From the NCBI GenBank assembly GCA_026417625.1, contig JAOACW010000001.1:176881-240880 (forward strand): DNA of 64,000 nucleotides, in the 5' to 3' direction. The translations under genes were made by a program, and so were the position numbers. This DNA is from Syntrophales bacterium. Lineage in GTDB: Bacteria; Desulfobacterota; Syntrophia; Syntrophales; UBA8958. Position 1 is the stretch's first letter. Every line of letters starts with the position of its first letter. The notes beneath the pieces were generated by a model. It saw only the letters and a program-made list of their open reading frames with translations. It did not search any database and was not told where the DNA came from. Below, one piece after another: positions 1-7,529 of this stretch.

Positions 1-1615
1 CATCCTGGCGAGTTAAAACAATTGCCGTTGGACCTCTCCTATGCATTACGGCCATCTTCCACGCTTCCACCGTTTCCGCCGCATCACACGGCCTTATCAC
101 CCGCAGATTTGGGATAGCCCGGAGGTTCATCAGTTGCTCAACTGGTTGGTGAGTTGGTCCATCTTCTCCCACAGCTATACTGTCATGGGTAAAGACATAA
201 ATTACAGGTAACCCCATTATAGCCGCCAAGCGCATCGGAGGACGCATGTAATCACTAAAAACCAGAAAAGTAGCAGCGTAAGGCCTAATACCCCCATGTA
301 CCGCCAACCCACCGGCTATAGCACCCATGGCATGTTCTCTAACACCAAAATGGACATTCCTGCCGCTGTAATTCCAACCACCCCCCACCTCACCATCCAA
401 CGGTTCACGGTGCTCACCAGGTCTCTGAAAATCGCCCTTGTTCTTGAGCCATGTGAGGCAAGAAGGATTAAGATCAGCAGATCCCCCCATGAGTTCCGGT
501 ATCTTTTCAGCGAGAATTTGCAACACAGACTCTGAAGCTTTTCTAGTAGATAAATCTCTTTGGGGGAAACTGAGCTTATTCAGACTTTCTTCCCATCCTC
601 CCGGAAGATCACCCCGCATAACCCGCAAAAACTCTTGCCCCCGTTCCGGAAAAATTGCACAGTATCTGTTAAACTCCCTTTCCCATTCGCTCTGTTTCTT
701 TGCCCCCTCATCCTTAACACTGCGGCAGTACGAAAGAACATCCTCTGGCACATAGAAAAATGCATCTACTGGCCAGCCGAGCTGCTCTTTCGCAGACACA
801 AGTTCCTCCAAACCAAGTGGAGCACCGTGGCACTTTGAAGTACCACCCTTTTTGGGTGCACCGTAGCCAATCTTCGTAAAAACCCTGATTAGTGAAGGAC
901 GGTTTTTTTCATTTTTAGCCTCTTCTATAGCTCTGCTGATCTCACGACAATCAGTCCCATCGAATACCCTGAGTACCTGCCAGCCCAGGGCGCGGAAGCG
1001 TGCTTCTATATCCTCGGTGAATGTTAATGCCGTTGATCCTGCAAGGGAAATACCGTTATCATCGTACAAAACAATCAGTTTCCCCAAACCCAAATGCCCA
1101 GCCAGAGCACAAGACTCAAAAGTAACCCCTTCCATCATGTCACCATCGCTAGCCAGTACATATGTGTAGTGATCCACTATAGTGATTTCAGGTGTATTGA
1201 ACTTTGAAGCAAGGTGAACCTCCGCCATTGCCATGCCCACTGCATGACTTATCCCCTGCCCCAAAGGACCAGTGGTCAGCTCTACTCCAGATGGATGACA
1301 CCGCTCAGGATGCCCAGGGGTTTTGCTTCCCCACTGTCTAAATTGCTTTATATCCTCAAGTGTCACATCATAACCTGTGAGATACAAAAGTGCGTAGAGC
1401 AACATCGAAGCATGTCCAGCCGAAAGTACAAATCGGTCTCGATCTGGCCAAAGAGGATCAGCAGGGTTATGCTTAAGATGATACACCCAAAGTGTAAAGG
1501 CGAGGGGTGCTGCTCCCATAGGCATACCGGGATGACCTGAACCTGCCTTTTCTATGGCATCAGCAGCGAGAAAACGTATTGCATTAATACAACTGTTTTC
1601 AATTTCTGTATTCAC
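1..1615 (-). CDS. tkt: Transketolase, C-terminus cut off by the window edge
   Basis: Thiamine-diphosphate enzyme that moves two-carbon ketol units between sugar phosphates in the non-oxidative pentose phosphate pathway (cytosol). Reading the minus strand from a GTG at 1615 gives an open frame of about 538 residues that runs off base 1. Visible family motifs are [13 protein letters not shown] near the N-terminus, a TPP/metal segment [14 protein letters not shown] (around 1130) and the pyrimidine-domain motif [15 protein letters not shown] (around 150-200). Family length is about 660 residues, so roughly 120 C-terminal residues are missing. The GTG start is preferred because AAGG lies about 8 bases upstream and the protein then begins right at the conserved N-terminus. 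It is the last gene read on this strand; cutA ends 65 bp upstream of it. Identity is sure; the exact start is fairly sure. Confidence 0.95.
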   Translation of the reverse strand, partial: MNTEIENSCINAIRFLAADAIEKAGSGHPGMPMGAAPLAFTLWVYHLKHNPADPLWPDRDRFVLSAGHASMLLYALLYLTGYDVTLEDIKQFRQWGSKTPGHPERCHPSGVELTTGPLGQGISHAVGMAMAEVHLASKFNTPEITIVDHYTYVLASDGDMMEGVTFESCALAGHLGLGKLIVLYDDNGISLAGSTALTFTEDIEARFRALGWQVLRVFDGTDCREISRAIEEAKNEKNRPSLIRVFTKIGYGAPKKGGTSKCHGAPLGLEELVSAKEQLGWPVDAFFYVPEDVLSYCRSVKDEGAKKQSEWEREFNRYCAIFPERGQEFLRVMRGDLPGGWEESLNKLSFPQRDLSTRKASESVLQILAEKIPELMGGSADLNPSCLTWLKNKGDFQRPGEHREPLDGEVGGGWNYSGRNVHFGVREHAMGAIAGGLAVHGGIRPYAATFLVFSDYMRPPMRLAAIMGLPVIYVFTHDSIAVGEDGPTHQPVEQLMNLRAIPNLRVIRPCDAAETVEAWKMAVMHRRGPTAIVLTRQD

Positions 1616-1680
1616 CTCTCATCACCTTGTCGCTCAATTGAGGTTAACCATATAGGTTTGGTTTCTCTGCTTAGTGCTCT

Positions 1681-2001
1681 TTACCGCTTTAAACAACCAT
1701 TCACCCACTGGAGGTACGGCTCATAACCGATTAATACCGGAAAAGCAAGGATCTCTGGCACCTCATAAGGATGGTTAGAACGGATAGCATTCTCCAATTC
1801 CTGATACAGTTCACGGCGGCTCTTAATAAAACACATCCATTCCGTTGCTTCTTCCAGCTTTCCCTGCCAGTGATAAACACTCTTCACCGGACCACTCACC
1901 TGCACACATGCCGCCAACTTCTGCTCCACAAGTAAACTTGCAATACTCTCTGCCCTTTCCTTTGTGTCTACAGTAACGACGAGTTGAATATATTCCGTCA
2001 C
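1681..2001 (-). CDS. cutA: CutA1-type divalent-cation tolerance protein
   Basis: Small trimeric PII-like protein of the CutA1 family, linked to copper and divalent-metal tolerance in Escherichia coli; its exact role is unclear. The 106-residue product starts TEYIQLVVTVDTKERAES after the initiator, then has the family core KLAACVQVSGPVKSVYHWQGK and ends with the typical PEILAFPV...YLQWV segment. The open frame extends further upstream, but the GTG at 2001 is chosen because AGGAGG sits 6 bases before it and all CutA proteins begin at this strand. Its GTG overlaps the stop of the upstream RNA methyltransferase gene (GTGA), indicating translational coupling in a methyltransferase-cutA pair. Confidence 0.93.
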   Translation of the reverse strand: MTEYIQLVVTVDTKERAESIASLLVEQKLAACVQVSGPVKSVYHWQGKLEEATEWMCFIKSRRELYQELENAIRSNHPYEVPEILAFPVLIGYEPYLQWVNGCLKR

Positions 2002-2786
2002 TTTGTACCTCCTATACCCGATATTACATAAAGGATAATGGCCACAGCTTGAGGCAAACTCAGTGATTCTGCTCTCCCCTCGCCAGGAATACACCAGCAC
2101 TCATCGGCGAGTGTTTTAATTTCCGCTGGCAAACCCCTGCTTTCACTACCAAAAACGAGTAGTGTAGGTTTCTCCTCCACGTGGGGTGGTAGACCGGATG
2201 TAACGTCAGTAACTATAACTGTCCCATTTTTCTTAAATTCCCTAATAACATAAAAGGGATCTACTTCATCCACTATACGGAGATGAAACAGACTCCCCAT
2301 GGAGGTCCGAACCACTTTGGGTGATGTAAAATCCACAGATTCCTTGCTGATAAAAAGATTCCTGATGCCAAACCAATCCATAGATCGCATGATAGCCCCG
2401 AGGTTGTTTGGATCTCTTATTTGATACAACATAACGGCGTGCTCACCCCTTTTCCAAAGAGGTTTCTCTGGAACTTCCACGCTGCGTCGTACAACGGCCA
2501 TTATACCTTCAGGACTCTTGTCCTGACTAAGTAACTTCCATTCTTTCTCACCCACGGTATACTTGGGTACACTTACTTCCTTTAAGAAATTTACCTTATC
2601 TTCAAAATTGATTTTCCCCGAAAGAAAAAGCAAGGATTCCACCTGCCAGTTACTTTTGCACAGCTCTTCAACCACTTTAATCCCCTCGGCAATAAACAGG
2701 CCTTCTTTTCTTCTGTACTTTACCTTACTCAACTTCTTCCATAGAGAAATCTGCTTCGCCGTGGGTCTTTCGCGCAAAAAATCCAT
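1998..2786 (-). CDS. SpoU/TrmH-family RNA 2'-O-methyltransferase
   Basis: Predicted SAM-dependent ribose 2'-O-methyltransferase of the SPOUT class acting on rRNA or tRNA. The N-terminal part (about residues 10-90) is the substrate-binding domain typical of RlmB/TsnR-like enzymes (KLSKVKYRRKEGLFIAEG). The C-terminal knot domain shows motif 1 (YQIRDPNNLGAIMRSMDWFG), motif 2 (LVFGSESRGLPAEI) and motif 3 (GRAESLSLPQAVAIILY). The frame is open further upstream into lgt; ATG 2786 is chosen because it begins 19 bp after the lgt stop, although no strong ribosome site is visible, giving 262 residues. The target nucleotide cannot be read from sequence. It is followed by cutA with a four-base overlap. 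Confidence 0.88.
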   Translation of the reverse strand: MDFLRERPTAKQISLWKKLSKVKYRRKEGLFIAEGIKVVEELCKSNWQVESLLFLSGKINFEDKVNFLKEVSVPKYTVGEKEWKLLSQDKSPEGIMAVVRRSVEVPEKPLWKRGEHAVMLYQIRDPNNLGAIMRSMDWFGIRNLFISKESVDFTSPKVVRTSMGSLFHLRIVDEVDPFYVIREFKKNGTVIVTDVTSGLPPHVEEKPTLLVFGSESRGLPAEIKTLADECWCIPGEGRAESLSLPQAVAIILYVISGIGGTK

Positions 2787-2805
2787 TGTCTGTTGCAAGA
2801 CAAAT

Positions 2806-3654
2806 TTAGCTCTTAAAACTTTTGAAGAACCGTGAACGGTACACCAACATATATCCACCACACAAAACCATAAACAGGCAGAGAATCTGTCCCATGGTAA
2901 GACCAGGACCTAAGAACCCCAGATGGGGATCAGGTTCTCTAAAGAACTCCACAAAAAACCGAACCAAACCGTAACCGATGATGTAAAGAGATAACAATAA
3001 TCCCTCGAATGGACTTCTCGTCCTGATAAACCACAAAATCAAAAAGAGAAAGATACCCTCAGAAAGTGCCTCGTACAATTGAGAGGGATGGCGGAGCAAA
3101 CCATTAGTATCAGCAGGAAAATACATACCCCACGGCATCTCCGTAGGTCGTCCGTAGAGCTCCCCATTGATAAAATTACCGAATCGACCGAATGTGTATC
3201 CTAGGGGAACGGCAGGTGCGAAAAGATCCGCAATGAACCAGAAATCCCACCCTCTTCGCTTACACAGATACCAGCTGCACAGTATAACCCCTATTGCACC
3301 GCCGTGAAAGGACATGCCACTGATACCTACAAAACGCACACCCGAGGAAGAAATCTCAAAAGGCAGGAATATCTCCAGAGGATGGGCTAAGTAATACAAA
3401 GGGTTGTAAAAAAGTACATACCCTAAACGACCTCCCAGCAACACACCGATTATACACCAAAGCAACACATCCTGGACATCCGCAACCGTAAGACAGGCGT
3501 ATTTTTGTTCCCTTTTTGTACGATACAAAACAAGCACATAGGTTAGTAAAAAAGCAACCACATACATCAAACTGTAATAGCGAACCTGAAAAGATCCAAA
3601 GGTAAATAAATAGGGCGATATCCTTTCGGGAAGGTGCTGCCAGAACTCGATCAT
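2806..3654 (-). CDS. lgt: Prolipoprotein diacylglyceryl transferase
   Basis: Inner-membrane enzyme that transfers diacylglycerol from phosphatidylglycerol to the lipobox cysteine of prolipoproteins, the first step of lipoprotein maturation. The 282-residue protein has about seven hydrophobic segments, the FHGG segment, and the Lgt signature GYTFGRFGNFINGELYGRPT with its essential arginine and asparagine, followed by HPSQLYEAL. The ATG at 3654 overlaps the trxB stop as ATGA, with AGAGGGG just upstream, so it is translationally coupled to trxB; an upstream in-frame extension is disregarded. Length and motifs are standard. Confidence 0.96.
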   Translation of the reverse strand: MIEFWQHLPERISPYLFTFGSFQVRYYSLMYVVAFLLTYVLVLYRTKREQKYACLTVADVQDVLLWCIIGVLLGGRLGYVLFYNPLYYLAHPLEIFLPFEISSSGVRFVGISGMSFHGGAIGVILCSWYLCKRRGWDFWFIADLFAPAVPLGYTFGRFGNFINGELYGRPTEMPWGMYFPADTNGLLRHPSQLYEALSEGIFLFLILWFIRTRSPFEGLLLSLYIIGYGLVRFFVEFFREPDPHLGFLGPGLTMGQILCLFMVLCGGYMLVYRSRFFKSFKS

Positions 3655-4604
3655 CCGTATGTTACCCCTCTGTAATCCTCGACGTACAGCCTTGCTGAAT
3701 GGGCAGCCACAGCTCCATCTCCACATGCCGTCACTACCTGCCTCAGCGATTTCTCAATACAATCCCCACACGCAAATATTCCGGTAGCAGATGTCCTCAT
3801 CTCACGATCAACCTTAATGGCACCATTTTCGGAAAGTTCAACAAGATCTTTGACGACGTCCACATTGGGTACAAGCCCAACAAAAACAAAAACACCTTGT
3901 GCTTCGAGCTCATCCAGCTGTTGCAATTCTGTGTTTTTAACAATAACAGCCTCCACCGACTGCCGTCCTTTTATCTCAATGACCTGGCTGTTCCACATGA
4001 AACTTATCTTTGGATTGGAAAATGCCCTTTCCTGAAGGACCTTTGACGCTCGCAAGCGATCTCTTCTGTGCACCACCGTCACATGGGAAGCAAATCTGGC
4101 AAGAAAAATCGCTTCCTGGATGGCGGAATCACCGCCACCAACAACAACAACCCGCTGATCACGGTATAGGGGACCGTCACAGGTAGCACAATAAGAGACC
4201 CCGCGACCGGTAAACTCCTCCTCTCCAGGGATGTTCAGCTTTCTCCACGAAGCTCCTGTAGCCACAATAACAGCAATGGCCCTGTACGCTGAATCCCTGG
4301 TTATCACTTCCCACAAAAGAGATGGAGAGTAGGGCAATTTTCGAATGGAAACTACATCCTTCTTCACCGTTTCTAACCCAAAGGACAAGGCCTGTCTACG
4401 AAACAACTCCACAAGATCAAAACCACTTATACCGCCTACAATACCGGGATAGTTTTCGATAAAATCCGAAAGAGCAGCCTGACTAGCATTGGTCTCACCT
4501 TCCACAAGGAGAACTTTGAGACCATCCCGGGCCACGTATAAACCAGCTGTAAACCCCGCAGGCCCACCACCCACTACTATAACGTCATACAGTTCTTGCA
4601 CCAT
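3651..4604 (-). CDS. trxB: Thioredoxin reductase
   Basis: FAD-dependent NADPH:thioredoxin reductase supplying electrons to thioredoxin in the cytosol. The 317-residue product has the N-terminal FAD dinucleotide fold (VIVVGGGPAGFTAGLYVAR), the redox disulfide CATC, the NAD(P)H fold (VVVVGGGDSAIQEA) with HRRDRLRAS, and the C-terminal FAD motif GIFACGDC. HRRDR is the usual NADPH-preferring signature. ATG 4604 is taken because GGAGGAG lies about 8 bases upstream; an in-frame ATG at 4625 lacks a site. It overlaps lgt by four bases. The redox cysteines are intact. Confidence 0.95.
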   Translation of the reverse strand: MVQELYDVIVVGGGPAGFTAGLYVARDGLKVLLVEGETNASQAALSDFIENYPGIVGGISGFDLVELFRRQALSFGLETVKKDVVSIRKLPYSPSLLWEVITRDSAYRAIAVIVATGASWRKLNIPGEEEFTGRGVSYCATCDGPLYRDQRVVVVGGGDSAIQEAIFLARFASHVTVVHRRDRLRASKVLQERAFSNPKISFMWNSQVIEIKGRQSVEAVIVKNTELQQLDELEAQGVFVFVGLVPNVDVVKDLVELSENGAIKVDREMRTSATGIFACGDCIEKSLRQVVTACGDGAVAAHSARLYVEDYRGVTYG

Positions 4605-4642
4605 CTCTCCATCTCCTCCAATCATTCACAAACATAAGAAAA

Positions 4643-5596
4643 TTAAGCTGTAGACGCAATCAATTCTCGAATACGAGAGAATTCCGCTGTTGCTACTCCG
4701 ATGTACTTATCCGCTATACCGTAGTACATAATCAAGTGCTGAGTCTTTTCATTGTAAATCAAACCTGTTGGAAATGTAACCCCTGGAACATCACCCAAAA
4801 AGTCTTGTTGCTCTTCAGGCCCAAAAATCCACCTGTTGCTACGGTAAATTATCTTCGTTGGATCCTCAAGATCCAACAGTGCTATTCCCACTCGATAAAG
4901 ACTACCAGAAGCGGTGATCCTCACACCGTGGTATATTAACAACCAACCCTCAGGGGTTTCGATAGGTGGTGGCCCAATTCCCACGCGATGATGGTCCCAC
5001 CAACCAGGCCTGGCCGGGATCAAAATCCGATGATCCCCCCAGTATTTGAGATCGGGAGAAAAGGAAATCCATATGTGAGCTTCTCCGCGAATAATTGGTC
5101 TATGTATCAGGGCGAACTTTCCCTTGATCATCCTAGGAAATAAAGCTGCGTCCTTGTCCTCAGGCGGTAAAACTGAACCCAAACGTTCATACGTTTGAAA
5201 GTCCTCGGTCAGAGCAATGGATACAACAGGTCCTCCACCTGAGAAGGAAACATAGGTAACAGCATAACGATTGAGATCCTTAACAAAAACTATACGCGGA
5301 TCTTCCAGTCCAAACTGTTCCTCCTGTATGTTTGGATCCGGTAACAATGTTGGACAATTGTCGATAATCCAGTTCTCATATCCATCATTACTTACCGCCT
5401 TTGTGAGATGAGAAAAACCACATAAATCTTCAACTCTCATGAGCAGTAAGACCTTACTGTTATAAACAACCGCTCCTGGATTAAACACAGCATTTGCTGG
5501 ATAGGGAAGACTATCCGGGGTTATAACTGGATTGTTCTTATATCGTTGGAATATGTGTCTATTCTTAGCAAAGCAAGTATACTGCCACCTGTTCAT
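4643..5596 (-). CDS. GH130-family glycoside phosphorylase/hydrolase
   Basis: Predicted cytosolic enzyme of glycoside hydrolase family 130, whose known members phosphorolyse or hydrolyse beta-mannosides (for example mannosyl-glucose phosphorylase). The 317-residue protein shows the five-bladed beta-propeller pattern with NPVITP and NAVFNPGAV near the N-terminus, the family motif FGLEDPRIV, then ALFPRM, GIGPPPIETPEGWLLIYHGV and a C-terminal YYGIADKYIGVATA. The start ATG 5596 has GAGGG about 7 bases upstream. It stands alone between trxB and an MFS transporter read in the same direction, so the substrate cannot be inferred from context; the transporter could import the sugar, but that is a guess. 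Confidence 0.88.
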   Translation of the reverse strand: MNRWQYTCFAKNRHIFQRYKNNPVITPDSLPYPANAVFNPGAVVYNSKVLLLMRVEDLCGFSHLTKAVSNDGYENWIIDNCPTLLPDPNIQEEQFGLEDPRIVFVKDLNRYAVTYVSFSGGGPVVSIALTEDFQTYERLGSVLPPEDKDAALFPRMIKGKFALIHRPIIRGEAHIWISFSPDLKYWGDHRILIPARPGWWDHHRVGIGPPPIETPEGWLLIYHGVRITASGSLYRVGIALLDLEDPTKIIYRSNRWIFGPEEQQDFLGDVPGVTFPTGLIYNEKTQHLIMYYGIADKYIGVATAEFSRIRELIASTA

Positions 5597-5681
5597 CCCC
5601 AATCCCTCAGATAAAAAAGTGGATCTGCTATACCAATTAACCTATATCTTCCGCCATAGATATTTAACGAGTGACTAAACA

Positions 5682-6995
5682 CTAATGGAATTCATGAGTC
5701 CTAAGCCAAACCAACGTGAAAACCCCAACGATCATGAAAAACGCTGCAAAGGTAAAACCAATCACCGGCGAAAAAAAAGTCCACAAAATACCTACCAACG
5801 AACTAGATATTAGTTTAGTTACTCCATTTACCGTCCCCAGAACACCGTAGCTAAGCGTTAGAGTCTCGGAACGAACCATCTCGGCCGTCACCGTGGACTC
5901 CAGTGTTTCCTGCATAGCCATATACGACCCAGCAATAAAAAAAAGAAGTACAAACAAAGGAACACTTCCCACATCAAACCAAAACGCCAGTGCTGCCAGA
6001 ATCGCCGTCAACGCACCCAGCATGTAGCCAGCAATAAGCATAGTCAGATGACCAACTCTATCTGCGAAGAAACCCACGGGGTATGACATAGTAACCTGTA
6101 CCACATTCCGCCACGTATATAGAAGTCCAGCAACCTGGACGGCCTTCACTATACCTAAGGTTTTTCCCAACAATACAGTTGCCGTAAGGATTAGCAAACT
6201 GTGTGAAAAATCGCCAATACCGAAAAGCACCACTGCAATAAGGTATCGTTTAAATCTCCCCGGCAACTCACGAAGAGACCCGAAGAATTTCATTGCAGGA
6301 TTCGGGGAAAGTTGCGGGTCTTTTACCAGTATCAAAAAGGTCAATGGTGCAAGTAGACCAGGTACGAGAGAAAACAAAAAAACCAATCGAAAAGGCACAG
6401 AACTGTCGTGCCAATGCCAGTCCTGAAATAAACCAATTAGCGTTACTCCCAGCAATGGGCCCACAACAGCACCTATTGTGTCAGTAGCCCTATGAAAACC
6501 GAACGCTCTGCCCCGTGTTTCCGAAGTGACAGATTGAGCTACAATGGCGTCGCGTAATGGACCCCGTAATCCTTTACCAAACCAGGAAACTACACGTCCC
6601 AAAAGAACAAGTGGCCAACCTGCTGCCAATGCAATAAACACCTGTCCAATAGGTGTCAATGCGTAACCAACAATCACAATGAGCTTCCTATAGCCAAGTT
6701 TGTCAGCTAAGTATCCCGCGATCAATTTAGTGAAACTCGCTACCGCGTCAGCGATACCTTCAATAACACCTAGCAACGCTGCGGGGATGCCAAGGACGGC
6801 GAAAAAACCAGGAAGGATGACCGTGGCGGTTTCGTAACAAAAATCGCCCAAGGCGCTGGTAATACCCGCTCCTATAACATTGCGATTAAACCAAGTTGAA
6901 CAATCACGTCCAAAAGGGGAAACATTCTGTTTCTTGGTCGATTCATCTGTCTTTGACGTCTCTCCAGCCAAACCTGAACCCTCAAAAAAATTCAT
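5682..6995 (-). CDS. Major facilitator superfamily transporter
   Basis: Predicted inner-membrane carrier of 437 residues with about twelve hydrophobic helices. After a hydrophilic N-terminal tail of about 35 residues, the first half has the MFS loop signature GYLADKLGYRKLIVIVGY and a conserved RGPLRDAIVAQSVTSETRGRA segment typical of a bacterial subgroup annotated only as MFS; the second half repeats it as GFFADRVGH. The substrate is unknown. ATG 6995 follows GGAAAGG closely, and it overlaps by four bases (ATGA) a possible 61-codon frame upstream. It is transcribed toward the GH130 gene with an 85 bp gap. Confidence 0.88.
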   Translation of the reverse strand: MNFFEGSGLAGETSKTDESTKKQNVSPFGRDCSTWFNRNVIGAGITSALGDFCYETATVILPGFFAVLGIPAALLGVIEGIADAVASFTKLIAGYLADKLGYRKLIVIVGYALTPIGQVFIALAAGWPLVLLGRVVSWFGKGLRGPLRDAIVAQSVTSETRGRAFGFHRATDTIGAVVGPLLGVTLIGLFQDWHWHDSSVPFRLVFLFSLVPGLLAPLTFLILVKDPQLSPNPAMKFFGSLRELPGRFKRYLIAVVLFGIGDFSHSLLILTATVLLGKTLGIVKAVQVAGLLYTWRNVVQVTMSYPVGFFADRVGHLTMLIAGYMLGALTAILAALAFWFDVGSVPLFVLLFFIAGSYMAMQETLESTVTAEMVRSETLTLSYGVLGTVNGVTKLISSSLVGILWTFFSPVIGFTFAAFFMIVGVFTLVWLRTHEFH

Positions 6996-7177
6996 GCCTT
7001 TCCAGCGGTATAAACACCTAGTATTATTATGCTTACACCGCCGAATCTCATCAACGAATACGCTAAAACAAATGACAGACTGCCACGGCTAAAGTAAAAG
7101 GTAAAACCTAAAAAACCCCAGGAATTTCCCACGTTTGTATTAACAAAATCCAGATTCAACGACAGATAACTCGACAC
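6992..7177 (-). CDS. Possible 61-residue membrane-segment protein (weak)
   Basis: A 61-codon frame beginning GTG at 7177 and ending with a TGA that overlaps the MFS ATG by four bases. The C-terminal half is hydrophobic enough for one membrane helix (RFGGVSIIILGVYTA). The four-base overlap would suit translational coupling, but there is no ribosome site before the GTG and I recognise no family. It may instead be the chance-open leader of the MFS gene. Confidence 0.25.
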   Translation of the reverse strand: MSSYLSLNLDFVNTNVGNSWGFLGFTFYFSRGSLSFVLAYSLMRFGGVSIIILGVYTAGKA

Positions 7178-7199
7178 AGTGTGAAAATTTTTTCAGGTA

Positions 7200-7218
7200 A
7201 CGTTTGAATTTCGAACGT
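7200..7218. repeat. 19-bp near-perfect palindrome
   Basis: ACGTTTGAA-T-TTCGAACGT: two 9-base arms around a single base with one mismatch, located 2 bp beyond the stop of the zinc-ribbon gene on the minus strand. There is no T-run after it in that direction, so a terminator is not well supported; it may be an operator or mRNA 3' structure. Confidence 0.4.
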
Positions 7219-7220
7219 CG

Positions 7221-7409
7221 CTATTGAATAGGAACATAAGATATTCTTAACTTTTCCCCACATTTTCTGCAATAAATAGCCGGTTTTTCGGTTATCTTTT
7301 CGCCACAGTACGGGCATCTCCGAATAAGTTCAGTGTTGCAGTATTCACAGAAACGACGACTAGAATCTGATGTAGTGTAAGCACATTCAGGACAGATCAA
7401 CAAACACAT
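7221..7409 (-). CDS. Stand-alone double zinc-ribbon protein
   Basis: A 62-residue protein built almost entirely of two zinc-binding ribbons: CPEC (residues 6-9) with FCEYC, then CPYC with YCRKC near the C-terminus. Such ribbons bind Zn2+ through four cysteines and usually mediate protein or nucleic-acid contacts; no catalytic domain is present and no specific function can be given. The ATG at 7409 has AGGG about 11 bases upstream. It sits in its own short transcript, divergent from carB, followed by a palindrome. Confidence 0.75.
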   Translation of the reverse strand: MCLLICPECAYTTSDSSRRFCEYCNTELIRRCPYCGEKITEKPAIYCRKCGEKLRISYVPIQ

Positions 7410-7465
7410 GTTTGTACAACCCTAAAACACTAAATACTCCAGAAAGTCAAACACAGGAAATGCTC

Positions 7466-7492
7466 TTGACATTTAATGTCAATTTCTATAGC
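7466..7492 (+). promoter_or_regulatory. Candidate carB promoter with overlapping palindromic operator
   Basis: TTGACA (7466-7471) and TATAGC (7487-7492) are separated by 15 bases, 38 bp before the carB start. The -35 box is embedded in a perfect 17-bp palindrome, TTGACATT-T-AATGTCAA (7466-7482), which is the size and position expected for a dimeric repressor site. The spacer is shorter than the ideal 17, so the promoter itself is only moderately supported. Confidence 0.5.
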
Positions 7493-7529
7493 AAACGTTG
7501 CGCCAAATAACAATGGAGAGATGTGAGAG

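Noticed and set aside
5597..5602. TTG start two codons upstream for the GH130 gene
   Set aside because: ATG 5596 has better spacing to GAGGG; the TTG would sit one base from it.
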